From an uncultured Collinsella sp. (GTDB taxonomy: Bacteria; Actinomycetota; Coriobacteriia; Coriobacteriales; Coriobacteriaceae), in NCBI GenBank assembly GCA_900545665.1, contig UQZU01000013.1, positions 1 to 58,481 of the forward strand: 58,481 nucleotides of DNA, read 5' to 3'. Numbering within the stretch: position 1 is the stretch's first letter; each line of letters opens with the position of its first letter. Positions 1 through 7,068 of the stretch are shown piece by piece. A program made the translations under genes and the position numbers. Under the pieces are notes generated by a model. It searched no databases. It was not told the origin of the DNA and worked only from the letters and a program-made list of their open reading frames with translations.

Positions 1-13
1 GCGCATAAAGAAA

Positions 14-47
14 GCCTCCCATTTCTCATGTCCAAGAAATGGGAGGC
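14..47 (-). terminator. Intrinsic terminator after rpiB
   Basis: A 13-bp perfect inverted repeat (arms 14-26 and 35-47, 8-nt loop) is followed on the minus strand by a T-rich tract (TTTCTTT). It lies 28 bp after the rpiB stop and probably ends that transcript. Confidence 0.75.
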
Positions 48-74
48 AGTTCACACGGGTGACGGGCTTTTCCG

Positions 75-551
75 CTACCAGCCGCGTGCTTCCTCCGCAC
101 GTACGAGCTGACGAGCCTCGATCTGGCGAATCATATCGATGCGTCGCTGGTGACGGCCGCCCTCGAACTCGCCGGTGAGCCAGGCGTCGACAATCATTTT
201 GGCCAGCTCGATGCCTACCACACGAGCACCAAATGCGAGCATGTTGGTGTTGTTGTGCTCGCGCGACAGGCGAGCGGAATACGGCTCAGAGCAGGTGCAG
301 CAACGGATACCGCGCACCTTGTTGGCGGCAAGCGAGATGCCCACACCCGTACCGCAGATAACGATACCGCGATCAACCTCGCCGGACATGACAGCGTCCG
401 CCACGGCCTCACCCGCGATGGGATAGTCAAAGCGCTCGGTGCTGTCCGTACCGAAGTTCACGACTTCGTAGCCGTACTTCTCCTGGATATACGCCGTGAT
501 GGCTTCCTTGTACTCGACTGCGACGTGGTCGTTTCCAATACCGATCTTCAA
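75..551 (-). CDS. rpiB: Ribose-5-phosphate isomerase B / allose-6-phosphate isomerase family
   Basis: Cytosolic sugar-phosphate isomerase of the RpiB/LacAB family, 158 aa, normal length. Visible family features are the N-terminal GNDH (residues 6-9), the CGTGVG anion-binding loop with Cys66 at the position of the catalytic cysteine of E. coli RpiB, and His99 in REHNNTN. RpiB enzymes interconvert ribose-5-P and ribulose-5-P, and some also act on allose-6-P/allulose-6-P. It follows the AlsE-like epimerase with a 72-bp gap on the same strand, so the two are probably co-transcribed. That pairing suggests a role in a rare-hexose pathway rather than, or in addition to, pentose phosphates. Family assignment is firm; the substrate is inference. 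Confidence 0.9.
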   Translation of the reverse strand: MKIGIGNDHVAVEYKEAITAYIQEKYGYEVVNFGTDSTERFDYPIAGEAVADAVMSGEVDRGIVICGTGVGISLAANKVRGIRCCTCSEPYSARLSREHNNTNMLAFGARVVGIELAKMIVDAWLTGEFEGGRHQRRIDMIRQIEARQLVRAEEARGW

Positions 552-623
552 AAGAGACCCCTTTCCATAAGAACCATTCGCGCATGCCGCGCGCTCAATC
601 CGTCCTAATTCGCCGTTCCGCTT

Positions 624-1277
624 CTAATACACCTCGCCGGCGCGCAAACGGCGCAGACACTCCTCGTAACCAGCGTCCTTGCCAAACAGCGCACTGGTGC
701 CCAGGATAAATCCGTCCGCGCCAATGGCGGACAGGTCGCGCACGCGCTCGGGCGAGCAGGCGCCGTCGATCATGAGCTTGAAGCCAAAGCGCTCCTTCAG
801 CGCGGCAAGGCGACGCACCTTGTCGTTCGTGAACTCGATAAAGCTCTGACCGGCAAAACCCGGATTCACCGTCATGACCATCACGTAATCGCAGAGGTTC
901 AACATCTCCTCGATCTCGGAGATAGAGGTGTCGGGGTTCACGGCGATACCGGCGCTCTTGCCGAGGGACTTAATCGCGGCGAGTGTCTTGACCACGTAAC
1001 GCTCGGACTCCGGATGGATATAGATGATGTCCGCGCCGGCGGAGGCGAAAAGTTCAACCTTGCTGGCAGGATTCTCGACCATAAGGTGCACGTCGACGAG
1101 CTTGTTGGTGGCAGCTCGCACGGCCTTGATGTCTTCGAGACCCATGGCGAAATTGGGAACGAAACTGCCGTCCATCACGTCGCAATGGAAGATGTCGATG
1201 CCGGCGGCGTCGAGATCCTCGACGGTCGCACGCAGATTGCCGTAGTCGGCGCACATGAGACTGGGGCAGAGCAGCAT
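624..1277 (-). CDS. Ribulose-phosphate 3-epimerase family protein, AlsE-like
   Basis: A (beta/alpha)8 epimerase of 217 aa. The metal-ligand pattern of the RPE family is present: His31 and Asp33 (FHCDVMDG), His64 (DVHLMV) and Asp171 (MIDGACS). The PSLMC start and the VNPGFAGQ phosphate loop resemble D-allulose-6-phosphate 3-epimerase (AlsE) more than housekeeping Rpe, whose loop is usually VNPGFGGQ. AlsE converts allulose-6-P to fructose-6-P. It precedes rpiB, and two LacI-type operator-like sites lie upstream. The start has an AAGGAG-type ribosome site (TAAGGAGTTCACT). A plain Rpe role cannot be excluded without comparison to another rpe in the genome. Confidence 0.8.
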   Translation of the reverse strand: MLLCPSLMCADYGNLRATVEDLDAAGIDIFHCDVMDGSFVPNFAMGLEDIKAVRAATNKLVDVHLMVENPASKVELFASAGADIIYIHPESERYVVKTLAAIKSLGKSAGIAVNPDTSISEIEEMLNLCDYVMVMTVNPGFAGQSFIEFTNDKVRRLAALKERFGFKLMIDGACSPERVRDLSAIGADGFILGTSALFGKDAGYEECLRRLRAGEVY

Positions 1278-1320
1278 AGTGAACTCCTTATCTGCTCGGT
1301 GATTATCTACTCGGTGGTAA

Positions 1321-1368
1321 TTAATCGTTTAACCTTTATCTACAGTCTGGCTGATTAATCGTTTAACC
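1321..1368. promoter_or_regulatory. Two LacI-type operator-like repeats upstream of the AlsE-like gene
   Basis: The 14-mer TTAATCGTTTAACC occurs twice exactly (1321-1334 and 1355-1368), 34 bp apart. Its core TTAATC/GTTTAA is a near palindrome centred on CG, the style of LacI-family operators. The sites lie 44-91 bp upstream of the start codon. No LacI regulator is in the window; the DeoR protein encoded next door is the alternative ligand. Confidence 0.45.
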
Positions 1369-1542
1369 ACGTTGTTAACCTGCAGGCTTTTCCAGATTCA
1401 CAACGTTGCCATATTTGCCTATCTAGCTGGTATCATGCAGGAGCCCGCACCACGAAACGCTGTCGTATTCCCTAGGAAGAAATCCCGCTACGCGGACAGC
1501 AGCAGCCAGGGGCCGCAATCCGCAGACCTGAGCCCGGACCCC

Positions 1543-2286
1543 CTACGCTCCAGGCGTGATCAGGCGCGCGCACTGGGCGATCTTCTCGTCATAGGACTCC
1601 GCGATAATCGACACACCATCGAACCCAAACGCGCGAACATTCGAGAACTGATGGAACTTCGAGCTGTCGCACAGCACGTACGCCTTATTCGAATTCTCGC
1701 GCACGATGCGCTTCTTCGCCGCCTCAACGTAGGAGGGCGTCATGACGCCGCGGTCCTCGTCAATCGCGTTGGTCCCGATAAACGCCTTATCGAAGTACAG
1801 ATCGCGCAGGATCGATTCGGTCATAGAACCGCAGAACGAGGAGTTCACATAGTTGAACTCGCCACCCACCACGATGAGCTGGGCGCGCGTCTCGCTCTTA
1901 ATCAGGCACGCCGAGGCATCCGTCGTGTAAATTGTCACGTCGCGGTCGAGCAGCAGACGCAGCAGCGCCGTGCAGGTGGAACCCGAGTCCAAGTAGAGCG
2001 TGTCCCCGTCCTCAACAAAACGCAAGGCGACTTGGGCAATCTGTTCCTTCTCACTCCCGTGTAGGCCCGAACGCGTCGAGATACTCACCTCGTGGACAGC
2101 CGAGAGGAGCCTCACCGCGCCGCCCGAAAGATGCTCAACCTTGCCAAGCGCCTCCAGCTCCTTGAGGTCGCGACGTAGCGTCGAAATAGAGACGCCCGGC
2201 AGCTCCTCCTGCAGCTCGGAAATCCTCGCGAGGCCCGACTTCTGCAGGCACTCTACAATTCGCTCCTGGCGCTCATACGGAATCAT
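1543..2286 (-). CDS. DeoR/GlpR family transcriptional regulator
   Basis: Sugar-responsive repressor of 247 aa from the chosen start, typical for the DeoR family. The N-terminal winged helix begins IPYERQERIVECLQ and contains the recognition segment SISTLRRDLKELE. The C-terminal DeoR sensor domain (about residues 75-240) resembles phosphosugar isomerases and includes DSGSTCTALL and VVGGEFN. The start at 2286 was preferred over an upstream in-frame start because it has GGAGAGG eight bases ahead and avoids overlap with the PTS gene. It sits between the PTS and AlsE-like genes on the same strand, so it probably regulates this sugar locus in response to a phosphorylated intermediate. Confidence 0.88.
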   Translation of the reverse strand: MIPYERQERIVECLQKSGLARISELQEELPGVSISTLRRDLKELEALGKVEHLSGGAVRLLSAVHEVSISTRSGLHGSEKEQIAQVALRFVEDGDTLYLDSGSTCTALLRLLLDRDVTIYTTDASACLIKSETRAQLIVVGGEFNYVNSSFCGSMTESILRDLYFDKAFIGTNAIDEDRGVMTPSYVEAAKKRIVRENSNKAYVLCDSSKFHQFSNVRAFGFDGVSIIAESYDEKIAQCARLITPGA

Positions 2287-2412
2287 ATTGGGAACCTCTC
2301 CAAACCGCTCTGCTTCACGCTCGTTCATTTCTTTTCGAAAAGTGTAACGCACAAGCAGAATAGCGGCCGCCACCTGTTGCGATGACGACCGCTTAATCGA
2401 TTGACCTACCCT

Positions 2413-2476
2413 CTCGTTCACAATTTGAACGAGGTTGACACACCTCGCGTAAGCGCGACGCTCTTCAAGCGAAGAG
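2413..2476. other. Two small hairpins between PTS gene and deoR-type gene
   Basis: Inverted repeats CTCGTTCA/TGAACGAG (2413-2433) and CTCTTC/GAAGAG (2461-2476) lie in the 224-bp gap after the PTS gene. Neither is followed by a strong T-run on the minus strand. They could be a weak attenuator or an operator for the regulator gene. Confidence 0.35.
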
Positions 2477-2510
2477 AACGACCCTAGGAGAGGCGGCGCA
2501 TCCGGGGCTC

Positions 2511-3887
2511 TTAGGCGAGCTGATCCTCCTTGCCGGTGAAGGCGAAGGCAAGAACACCGGCCACGACGGCGGAAATGAGCATGCCGACCATAGCCCAAGC
2601 GAAGTTCATGGGGTCGGAACTCACGAAAGCCGGGAACGTAGTGACGGAACCGAAGGTGAACGCAGTGGTGACGACCTTCATGATACCGAGGAACGCGCCG
2701 CCGACGGCACCGCCGATGATCTGCGCAAGCCAGACCTTCTTGTTCTTCACGAGCATACCGAACAGCGTGGGCTCGATGATGGCGGACAGGGCGATCGATA
2801 CGACACCGGTCATCGCGAAGCTCTTGAGCTTCTGGTCGCGGGCCTTGAGGAACACGCCGAAGGCGCAGCCGATAACGGCGAAGTTGCAGGCGAAGGTGAA
2901 GGGGCAGATGTAGTCGAAGCCGTTCTGAGCGATGTTGTTGATCATGATGGGGTTCACGGCCCAGTGGATGCCCATGGACACCAGCACGGACCAGCCGCCG
3001 CCAACCAGCACGCCGGCGAACACGGAGCTGCGCTCGATCAGCCAGTTGACCACGAAGGCGATGGCCTCACCAGCGTAGACGCCCAGGGGACCGATGACGA
3101 GCATGGTGAGCGGAACCATAACGATCAGGGAGATGGCGGGCAGCACGACGAGCTTGAGCATCTCGGAAACGTGCTCATCGAGCCACTTGTACAGGTACGA
3201 GTAGACCCAGACAGACAAGATGGCAGGGATAACCGTGGAGTTGTAGTTCATGAGAACCACGGGGATGCCGAAGAAGTCCGTCATGGCGCCGTTGCCCGCG
3301 TCGCCCATGAGCGCGATGAAGTCCGGGTAGAGCAGGCACGCGCCGAGCAGCGCCGACAGGTACGGGCTCGCGCCGAAGCGCTTGCCGGCGGAGAAGCCGA
3401 GCAGCACGGGCAGAAAGTAGAACACGCTCATGGCCAGGGTGTACAGGATGGTGTAGGTACCCGTGCCCTCAGCGATGATGCCGAGCTGGGCGGCCAGGAT
3501 AACGAAGCCGCGCAGGATACCGGAGCCGGCCATGGCGGGCAGCAGCGGGGCAAAGATGCCGGAGATCGCGGAGAAGACTTGGCTGACGATGCTCTCGCCC
3601 TCGTCCTTGGTAGCAGCGGAGATTTCCACGCCCGAACCCTTGACCAGCGGCTCAAACTTCTCGTACAGCTTCGGGACCTCAGTGCCGATGAGAACCTGGT
3701 ACTGACCGGCCTTGTTCAGCGTGTTCACAACGCCTTCGACTTCCTTGACCGCAGCGTCGTCGCAAGCCGCGTCGTCTTTGAGATTGAGGCGCAGGCGCGT
3801 CGCGCAGTGCGTCATGCCCGAGATGTTCTCGGGACCACCGACGGCGTCCAGAATCCCCTGAGCCATCGCGTTCCAGTCGCGTTTCAT
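2511..3887 (-). CDS. PTS transporter subunit EIIBC, glucose/beta-glucoside superfamily
   Basis: Sugar phosphotransferase permease of 458 aa. The N-terminal EIIB domain (about 1-90) carries the phosphorylatable Cys28 in the signature THCATRLRL. The rest is a polytopic EIIC domain with many hydrophobic segments and motifs such as GIHWAVNPIMINN. There is no EIIA domain, so phosphate must come from a separate glucose-type EIIA; one is encoded at 48093-48629. The gene starts 3 bp after the TIM-barrel gene, implying translational coupling, and is followed by the DeoR regulator. The substrate is not readable from the sequence; neighbours point to a rare hexose whose phosphate needs epimerisation. 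Confidence 0.88.
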   Translation of the reverse strand: MKRDWNAMAQGILDAVGGPENISGMTHCATRLRLNLKDDAACDDAAVKEVEGVVNTLNKAGQYQVLIGTEVPKLYEKFEPLVKGSGVEISAATKDEGESIVSQVFSAISGIFAPLLPAMAGSGILRGFVILAAQLGIIAEGTGTYTILYTLAMSVFYFLPVLLGFSAGKRFGASPYLSALLGACLLYPDFIALMGDAGNGAMTDFFGIPVVLMNYNSTVIPAILSVWVYSYLYKWLDEHVSEMLKLVVLPAISLIVMVPLTMLVIGPLGVYAGEAIAFVVNWLIERSSVFAGVLVGGGWSVLVSMGIHWAVNPIMINNIAQNGFDYICPFTFACNFAVIGCAFGVFLKARDQKLKSFAMTGVVSIALSAIIEPTLFGMLVKNKKVWLAQIIGGAVGGAFLGIMKVVTTAFTFGSVTTFPAFVSSDPMNFAWAMVGMLISAVVAGVLAFAFTGKEDQLA

Positions 3888-3890
3888 TGG

Positions 3891-4829
3891 TTACCTCCCC
3901 ATTGCGCAGAAGAGCTCGCGGACAAGCTCGGCTGCCTTAATCGCGTCGTTTGCATCGATAACGGATTGGATCTTCTCCATGCTTACGGCCTCGATGGCGT
4001 CGTTGAGCAGATGGATCATCTGGTCGTTCTGTGCAGCCTCGCCGGCAGCGGGCTCGATGACCGGGAACGTGTCGAAGTAGATTGCGCTGTCGTAACCGTG
4101 CTTCTTCACGTAGTAGAGGAACTCGAGGGTCTTCACCGGCGTGGACGTACCAATCATAAGGCCATCGTCGAAGCGACCGTTGCCGTCGTTTAGGTGAATG
4201 CCGTAGAGCTTGCCCTCGCGGCCGAACAGGTCGGCGGCCATGGCAGGGTTCTCGTGCTTCATGAGCATGTGGCAGTAATCCAGCGTGACGCCCAGGTTCG
4301 GGCGGTCTGCAGCGTTGAGAATCATGCCGGTCATACCCATGGAGTCGATGAACGCGTACGCGCGCTCCTCGTAGGGTTTGTACTCAATCGAGATCTTGAG
4401 GTCGGGCGCGTAGTCGCAAACCTTCTGGAATGCGGCTACGAGCTGGTCGAAGACGCGAGCGTAGGCGATCTGGAAGCTGTAGTCAAAGCCGTCGTGGCCG
4501 AGCCAGATGGTCACCGTGTTGCCACCGGCAGTGCGGCAGTAGTCGCACGCCTCGTAGCAGAGCTCAAGGGCTTCCGCGGCAAGGGCATCATCGGCATTGC
4601 CCAGGTCACCGTTGAGGAAGGCGTTGCGGAAGCGCAGCGCGCAGCCGTTCAGCTGCAGGTCGTGAGCTGCGAGCTTGGCGGCCATGTCCTCAGCCGTGAC
4701 ACCTGTGCAGTGCTCGGGGTAGTTGAGGTCGACGTGCGTGAGGCCCACGCTCTGGAACTCCGCGAACACGCGATCAAGATTCTTGTCGCCATCGCGAAAA
4801 TAGGAGTTGATACGAGTTGCAAGCTTCAT
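3891..4829 (-). CDS. Sugar (phosphate) isomerase/epimerase, xylose-isomerase-like TIM barrel
   Basis: Predicted TIM-barrel enzyme of the AP-endonuclease-2/xylose-isomerase-like superfamily, 312 aa. Likely metal-ligand segments are SIEYKPYEE, GVTLDYCHML and YGIHLNDGNG, in the order expected for ketose 3-epimerases and related isomerases. Start at 4829 (MKLATRINSYF) is chosen for AAAGGACG upstream; a longer in-frame extension looks non-coding. It is the first gene of the operon, directly ahead of the PTS permease, so its substrate is probably the imported sugar phosphate. The exact reaction is unknown. Confidence 0.8.
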   Translation of the reverse strand: MKLATRINSYFRDGDKNLDRVFAEFQSVGLTHVDLNYPEHCTGVTAEDMAAKLAAHDLQLNGCALRFRNAFLNGDLGNADDALAAEALELCYEACDYCRTAGGNTVTIWLGHDGFDYSFQIAYARVFDQLVAAFQKVCDYAPDLKISIEYKPYEERAYAFIDSMGMTGMILNAADRPNLGVTLDYCHMLMKHENPAMAADLFGREGKLYGIHLNDGNGRFDDGLMIGTSTPVKTLEFLYYVKKHGYDSAIYFDTFPVIEPAAGEAAQNDQMIHLLNDAIEAVSMEKIQSVIDANDAIKAAELVRELFCAMGR

Positions 4830-4945
4830 GCTTCTACGTCCTTTACCTTCGTCCTTGATCGTTTCTGCCCGTTCGAGCACCTGATCTATATCCGTAATTC
4901 GATAAGGGCCGCCGCCTGCGCGCCGGGGCTTACCCTGTGACATGT

Positions 4946-4974
4946 AGATTACTGCCACATAAGTTCATTTTCAA
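4946..4974 (-). promoter_or_regulatory. Putative promoter of the sugar operon
   Basis: On the minus strand TTGAAA (4969-4974) and TAATCT (4946-4951) are separated by 17 bp. This fits a sigma-70-type promoter about 115 bp upstream of the TIM-barrel start. Confidence 0.5.
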
Positions 4975-4980
4975 TCAGTA

Positions 4981-5020
4981 TTTTTCACTCTTTTTCTCAT
5001 TGTGTCAGAGTTTTTCACCG
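4981..5020. promoter_or_regulatory. 10-bp-phased TTTTTC repeats upstream of the operon promoter
   Basis: TTTTTCACTC, TTTTTCTCAT and TTTTTCACCG begin at 4981, 4991 and 5011, in exact 10-bp register on one DNA face just upstream of the putative -35. This is a candidate binding site for the DeoR regulator. The remaining gap up to 5204 is AT-rich with no convincing gene. Confidence 0.35.
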
Positions 5021-5204
5021 TATAAAGACATCTACCTTGTTGTTTTGCTGTTAATCAAGTTTGACCATTCTTGAAATTACCTGATCTTTTCTGAATTAAT
5101 TTGCCGTTTATCGGTAAAAATCGACCGCTCACGGCTGACGGCGACGCAAGATGGAAGATACTTGCATGAGGAAAAGCACTGAATTCCCAGCGCCGATTCG
5201 AATG

Positions 5205-5321
5205 ACGCGATTGGTGACGCGAGCGTCGACGGCCCGAATCTGCCGTCGGCCCCCACTAACCAAAAACGGCGCCGCTCACGCGACGCCGTCATATTCCCTG
5301 GTGCCCCCGGGCGGATTCGAA
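5205..5321 (-). repeat. Displaced tRNA-Arg 3' end and terminator (att-like copy)
   Basis: Bases 5279-5321 are identical to 8455-8497, which contain the last 23 bases of tRNA-Arg(CCU), its CCA end and the start of its terminator. Similarity continues with a few mismatches back to about 5205 (matching from about 8391). There is no 5' half of a tRNA here. This is the pattern left when an element integrates at a tRNA 3' end and pushes the original end away. Confidence 0.8.
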
Positions 5322-5340
5322 AACTCCCCCCCCCGCGGGG

Positions 5341-5365
5341 AAATTGGTGACGCGGGTGTCGACGG
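5341..5365 (+). repeat. Additional fragment of the tRNA-Arg flank
   Basis: About 24 bases (AATTGGTGACGCGGGTGTCG and on) match the 3' flank of tRNA-Arg at 8385-8409. It lies just inside the displaced end, as a third partial copy of the junction sequence. Confidence 0.6.
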
Positions 5366-5507
5366 CGCTGAGCGCTCCGTGTTTTGGTATGTGGATATGG
5401 CAGCCATCAACCTTTCTCGGCATGTGAAACTCTAGGCACATATGAGCATACCTGAGCGACGCAACACATGCGCTCCATCTATCCCAACAAGCTCCAGCGG
5501 TACCCGC

Positions 5508-5592
5508 ACTTCCCATTTCGTGTAGAAAAGGGCCTGTATATACTTCCCATTTCGTGTATTGAATCAGGTAACCACACTTCCCATTTCGTGTA
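5508..5592 (+). repeat. Three 17-bp iterons with 34-bp period
   Basis: ACTTCCCATTTCGTGTA occurs exactly at 5508-5524, 5542-5558 and 5576-5592, with starts exactly 34 bp apart. The array ends 23 bp before the start of the truncated ATPase gene. Spacers differ, so only the 17-mers are conserved. A regulator binding array for the downstream gene is likely. Confidence 0.8.
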
Positions 5593-5615
5593 TACAGCAG
5601 CTAGATTGGGCAATC

Positions 5616-5790
5616 ATGTCAGTATTCAGACGTACGGCCTACAATAAACTCCTCGATTGGAAAGCGAGCAATGGATCCCGAGCCATCATGCTCGAGGGGG
5701 CCCGCCGCGTTGGAAAAAGCACCCTTGCCCAAGAGTTTGCGCAGTCCAAATACAAATCCCACCTCGTGATCGACGAATCTGTTGCGAGTG
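5616..5790 (+). pseudogene. Truncated AAA ATPase (DUF4143-type) N-terminus
   Basis: The ORF from ATG 5616 begins MSVFRRTAYNKLLDWK and contains a Walker A motif in LEGARRVGKSTLAQEF followed by YKSHLVID. This is the N-terminal start of the widespread AAA_14/DUF4143 ATPases, which normally exceed 400 aa. Similarity stops after about 55-60 residues; the frame then reads through the R-M terminator and the antisense of the endonuclease gene. No Walker B, arginine finger or DUF4143 C-terminal domain follows. It appears cut off by insertion of the restriction-modification genes. Family identification rests on the motif and flanking residues only. Confidence 0.65.
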
Positions 5791-5824
5791 AAAAAAGAAG
5801 ACCGGAGACTCAACTGGTCTCCGG
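5790..5824 (-). terminator. Terminator of the restriction-modification operon
   Basis: Stem CCGGAGAC/GTCTCCGG (5802-5809 and 5817-5824) is followed on the minus strand by CTTCTTTTTTC. It lies 29 bp after the endonuclease stop codon. Confidence 0.8.
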
Positions 5825-5852
5825 CCTCATTTCTAAAAAACGTCTCGTGGTT

Positions 5853-7067
5853 CTACTCGTGCTGTCGGGCTTCTACCAGCCTGCAGAAGTCGTTGACGCT
5901 CATGAGCCATTCCCTTTGCGCGGGCGTGTAGGTTTCGAACAGCGATGAGGGCACAACGAGGCTGAGCCTGTCCTTAGCCATAGCTCGTGTGTAATCCTCA
6001 CTTACGGCGGGCTCAAGTGTTACAAGATGCTTGTCCTCGATTCTGTCAGCCTCATCAAGCACCTGACGCCAACGCTCCTTGATGGTTGTCTTGGCACCGA
6101 GCATCGTCAGTCGAGCGACAGGGAACTTGGGGTCGTGGTAATCGTCAATAGAGGGAAAGATGAAATCCGGCTTTGATTTGCCCTCGGTGTATTTCTGCGC
6201 CGAGTAGCGTATGCCCCTAGCATCGAATAGCATCGAGAGTTGATTCTCGAACGCCGTCCCCGCACGGGACTTGCGGCGCTGGAAGGCCGACATAGTGGTG
6301 CGCAGCACGCCATCAACATCAAGCGCCGAGCCAAGGTATGGCGCGAGGTCGCGCTCCAAGAGATGCCGCTCGAAGACGCGGAACAGCATCTCTTCGCGTT
6401 CGTAACAAGCGACCAAGCAGCCATCCGGGTCGCCCGTCCAATCGAGCTTTCCAAGGGTGGAAGCTGAGTAGGCTGAGAAGTCTGCCCCTTTGGGGAAGGA
6501 CTCGCCGAATTTCTCGATCATACCGTCGAGGAAGTTCTCCGCTGCGATCGGCATGCTAACTTCGATGCCGATGGACTCCAAAATCCTTGCGGCGATCGAC
6601 GTGATGCGCATATCCTCCCGAGCAGAGGGCGTAAAACCCTTCTCGCCAACCCCGTCGAGCGCGAAGAGCCAGCGAACTTGAGATTCCGCCGTACTCCCCG
6701 CTCGGGCAAATAGGATTACGACCTCCTTGGCTTCGTGTAGGGCCAAAACCATGAGGTCGCCCGGACGGGCCATGCCCATGGCAGCATTATCGTTGTAGTA
6801 GAGCCTATACTCAGTTCTAGTTGGATGCTTCCTGCGGGCGTCGTACCAAGTGGTATAACCATGGTCGAATATAGGGTCTGCACCATCATCGAGATATGCG
6901 AAGGTAGTTCGCATCCCCTTTATGTCATCGTCTCCGAAAAGCGCGCGCAAAGGCCCCACGCCGTTGAATTCGTGCTGGTGGCTTTTATTGGCCCCCATGA
7001 TGTCAACGCCCACGAGGGTTTTCGCGACAGCACCGTCAAAATACGCGCCAAGTACTCCATAGTCCAT
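5853..7067 (-). CDS. Type II restriction endonuclease, EcoRII-like
   Basis: DNA-cleaving enzyme of 404 aa, the same length as EcoRII. The C-terminal part (about 265-400) matches the EcoRII catalytic domain pattern: RAGTAFENQL (Glu274), SKPDFIFPS (Asp301), AKTTIKERWRQVL (Lys326) and DKHLVTLEPAVSE, forming a PD-(D/E)XK-type site. The N-terminal half would be the effector-binding domain that makes EcoRII a type IIE enzyme needing two sites. It begins 1 bp after the methyltransferase stop, so modification is made before restriction. The predicted target is CCWGG or a close relative such as CCNGG; this is inferred from the family. Base composition looks less GC-rich than the surroundings, as expected for a transferred cassette. 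Confidence 0.85.
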   Translation of the reverse strand: MDYGVLGAYFDGAVAKTLVGVDIMGANKSHQHEFNGVGPLRALFGDDDIKGMRTTFAYLDDGADPIFDHGYTTWYDARRKHPTRTEYRLYYNDNAAMGMARPGDLMVLALHEAKEVVILFARAGSTAESQVRWLFALDGVGEKGFTPSAREDMRITSIAARILESIGIEVSMPIAAENFLDGMIEKFGESFPKGADFSAYSASTLGKLDWTGDPDGCLVACYEREEMLFRVFERHLLERDLAPYLGSALDVDGVLRTTMSAFQRRKSRAGTAFENQLSMLFDARGIRYSAQKYTEGKSKPDFIFPSIDDYHDPKFPVARLTMLGAKTTIKERWRQVLDEADRIEDKHLVTLEPAVSEDYTRAMAKDRLSLVVPSSLFETYTPAQREWLMSVNDFCRLVEARQHE

Positions 7068-7068
7068 C

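Noticed and set aside
2287..2598. Longer N-terminus for the DeoR regulator (351 aa)
   Set aside because: It would overlap the PTS gene, is Arg-rich and unlike the family, and the internal start has the only good ribosome site.
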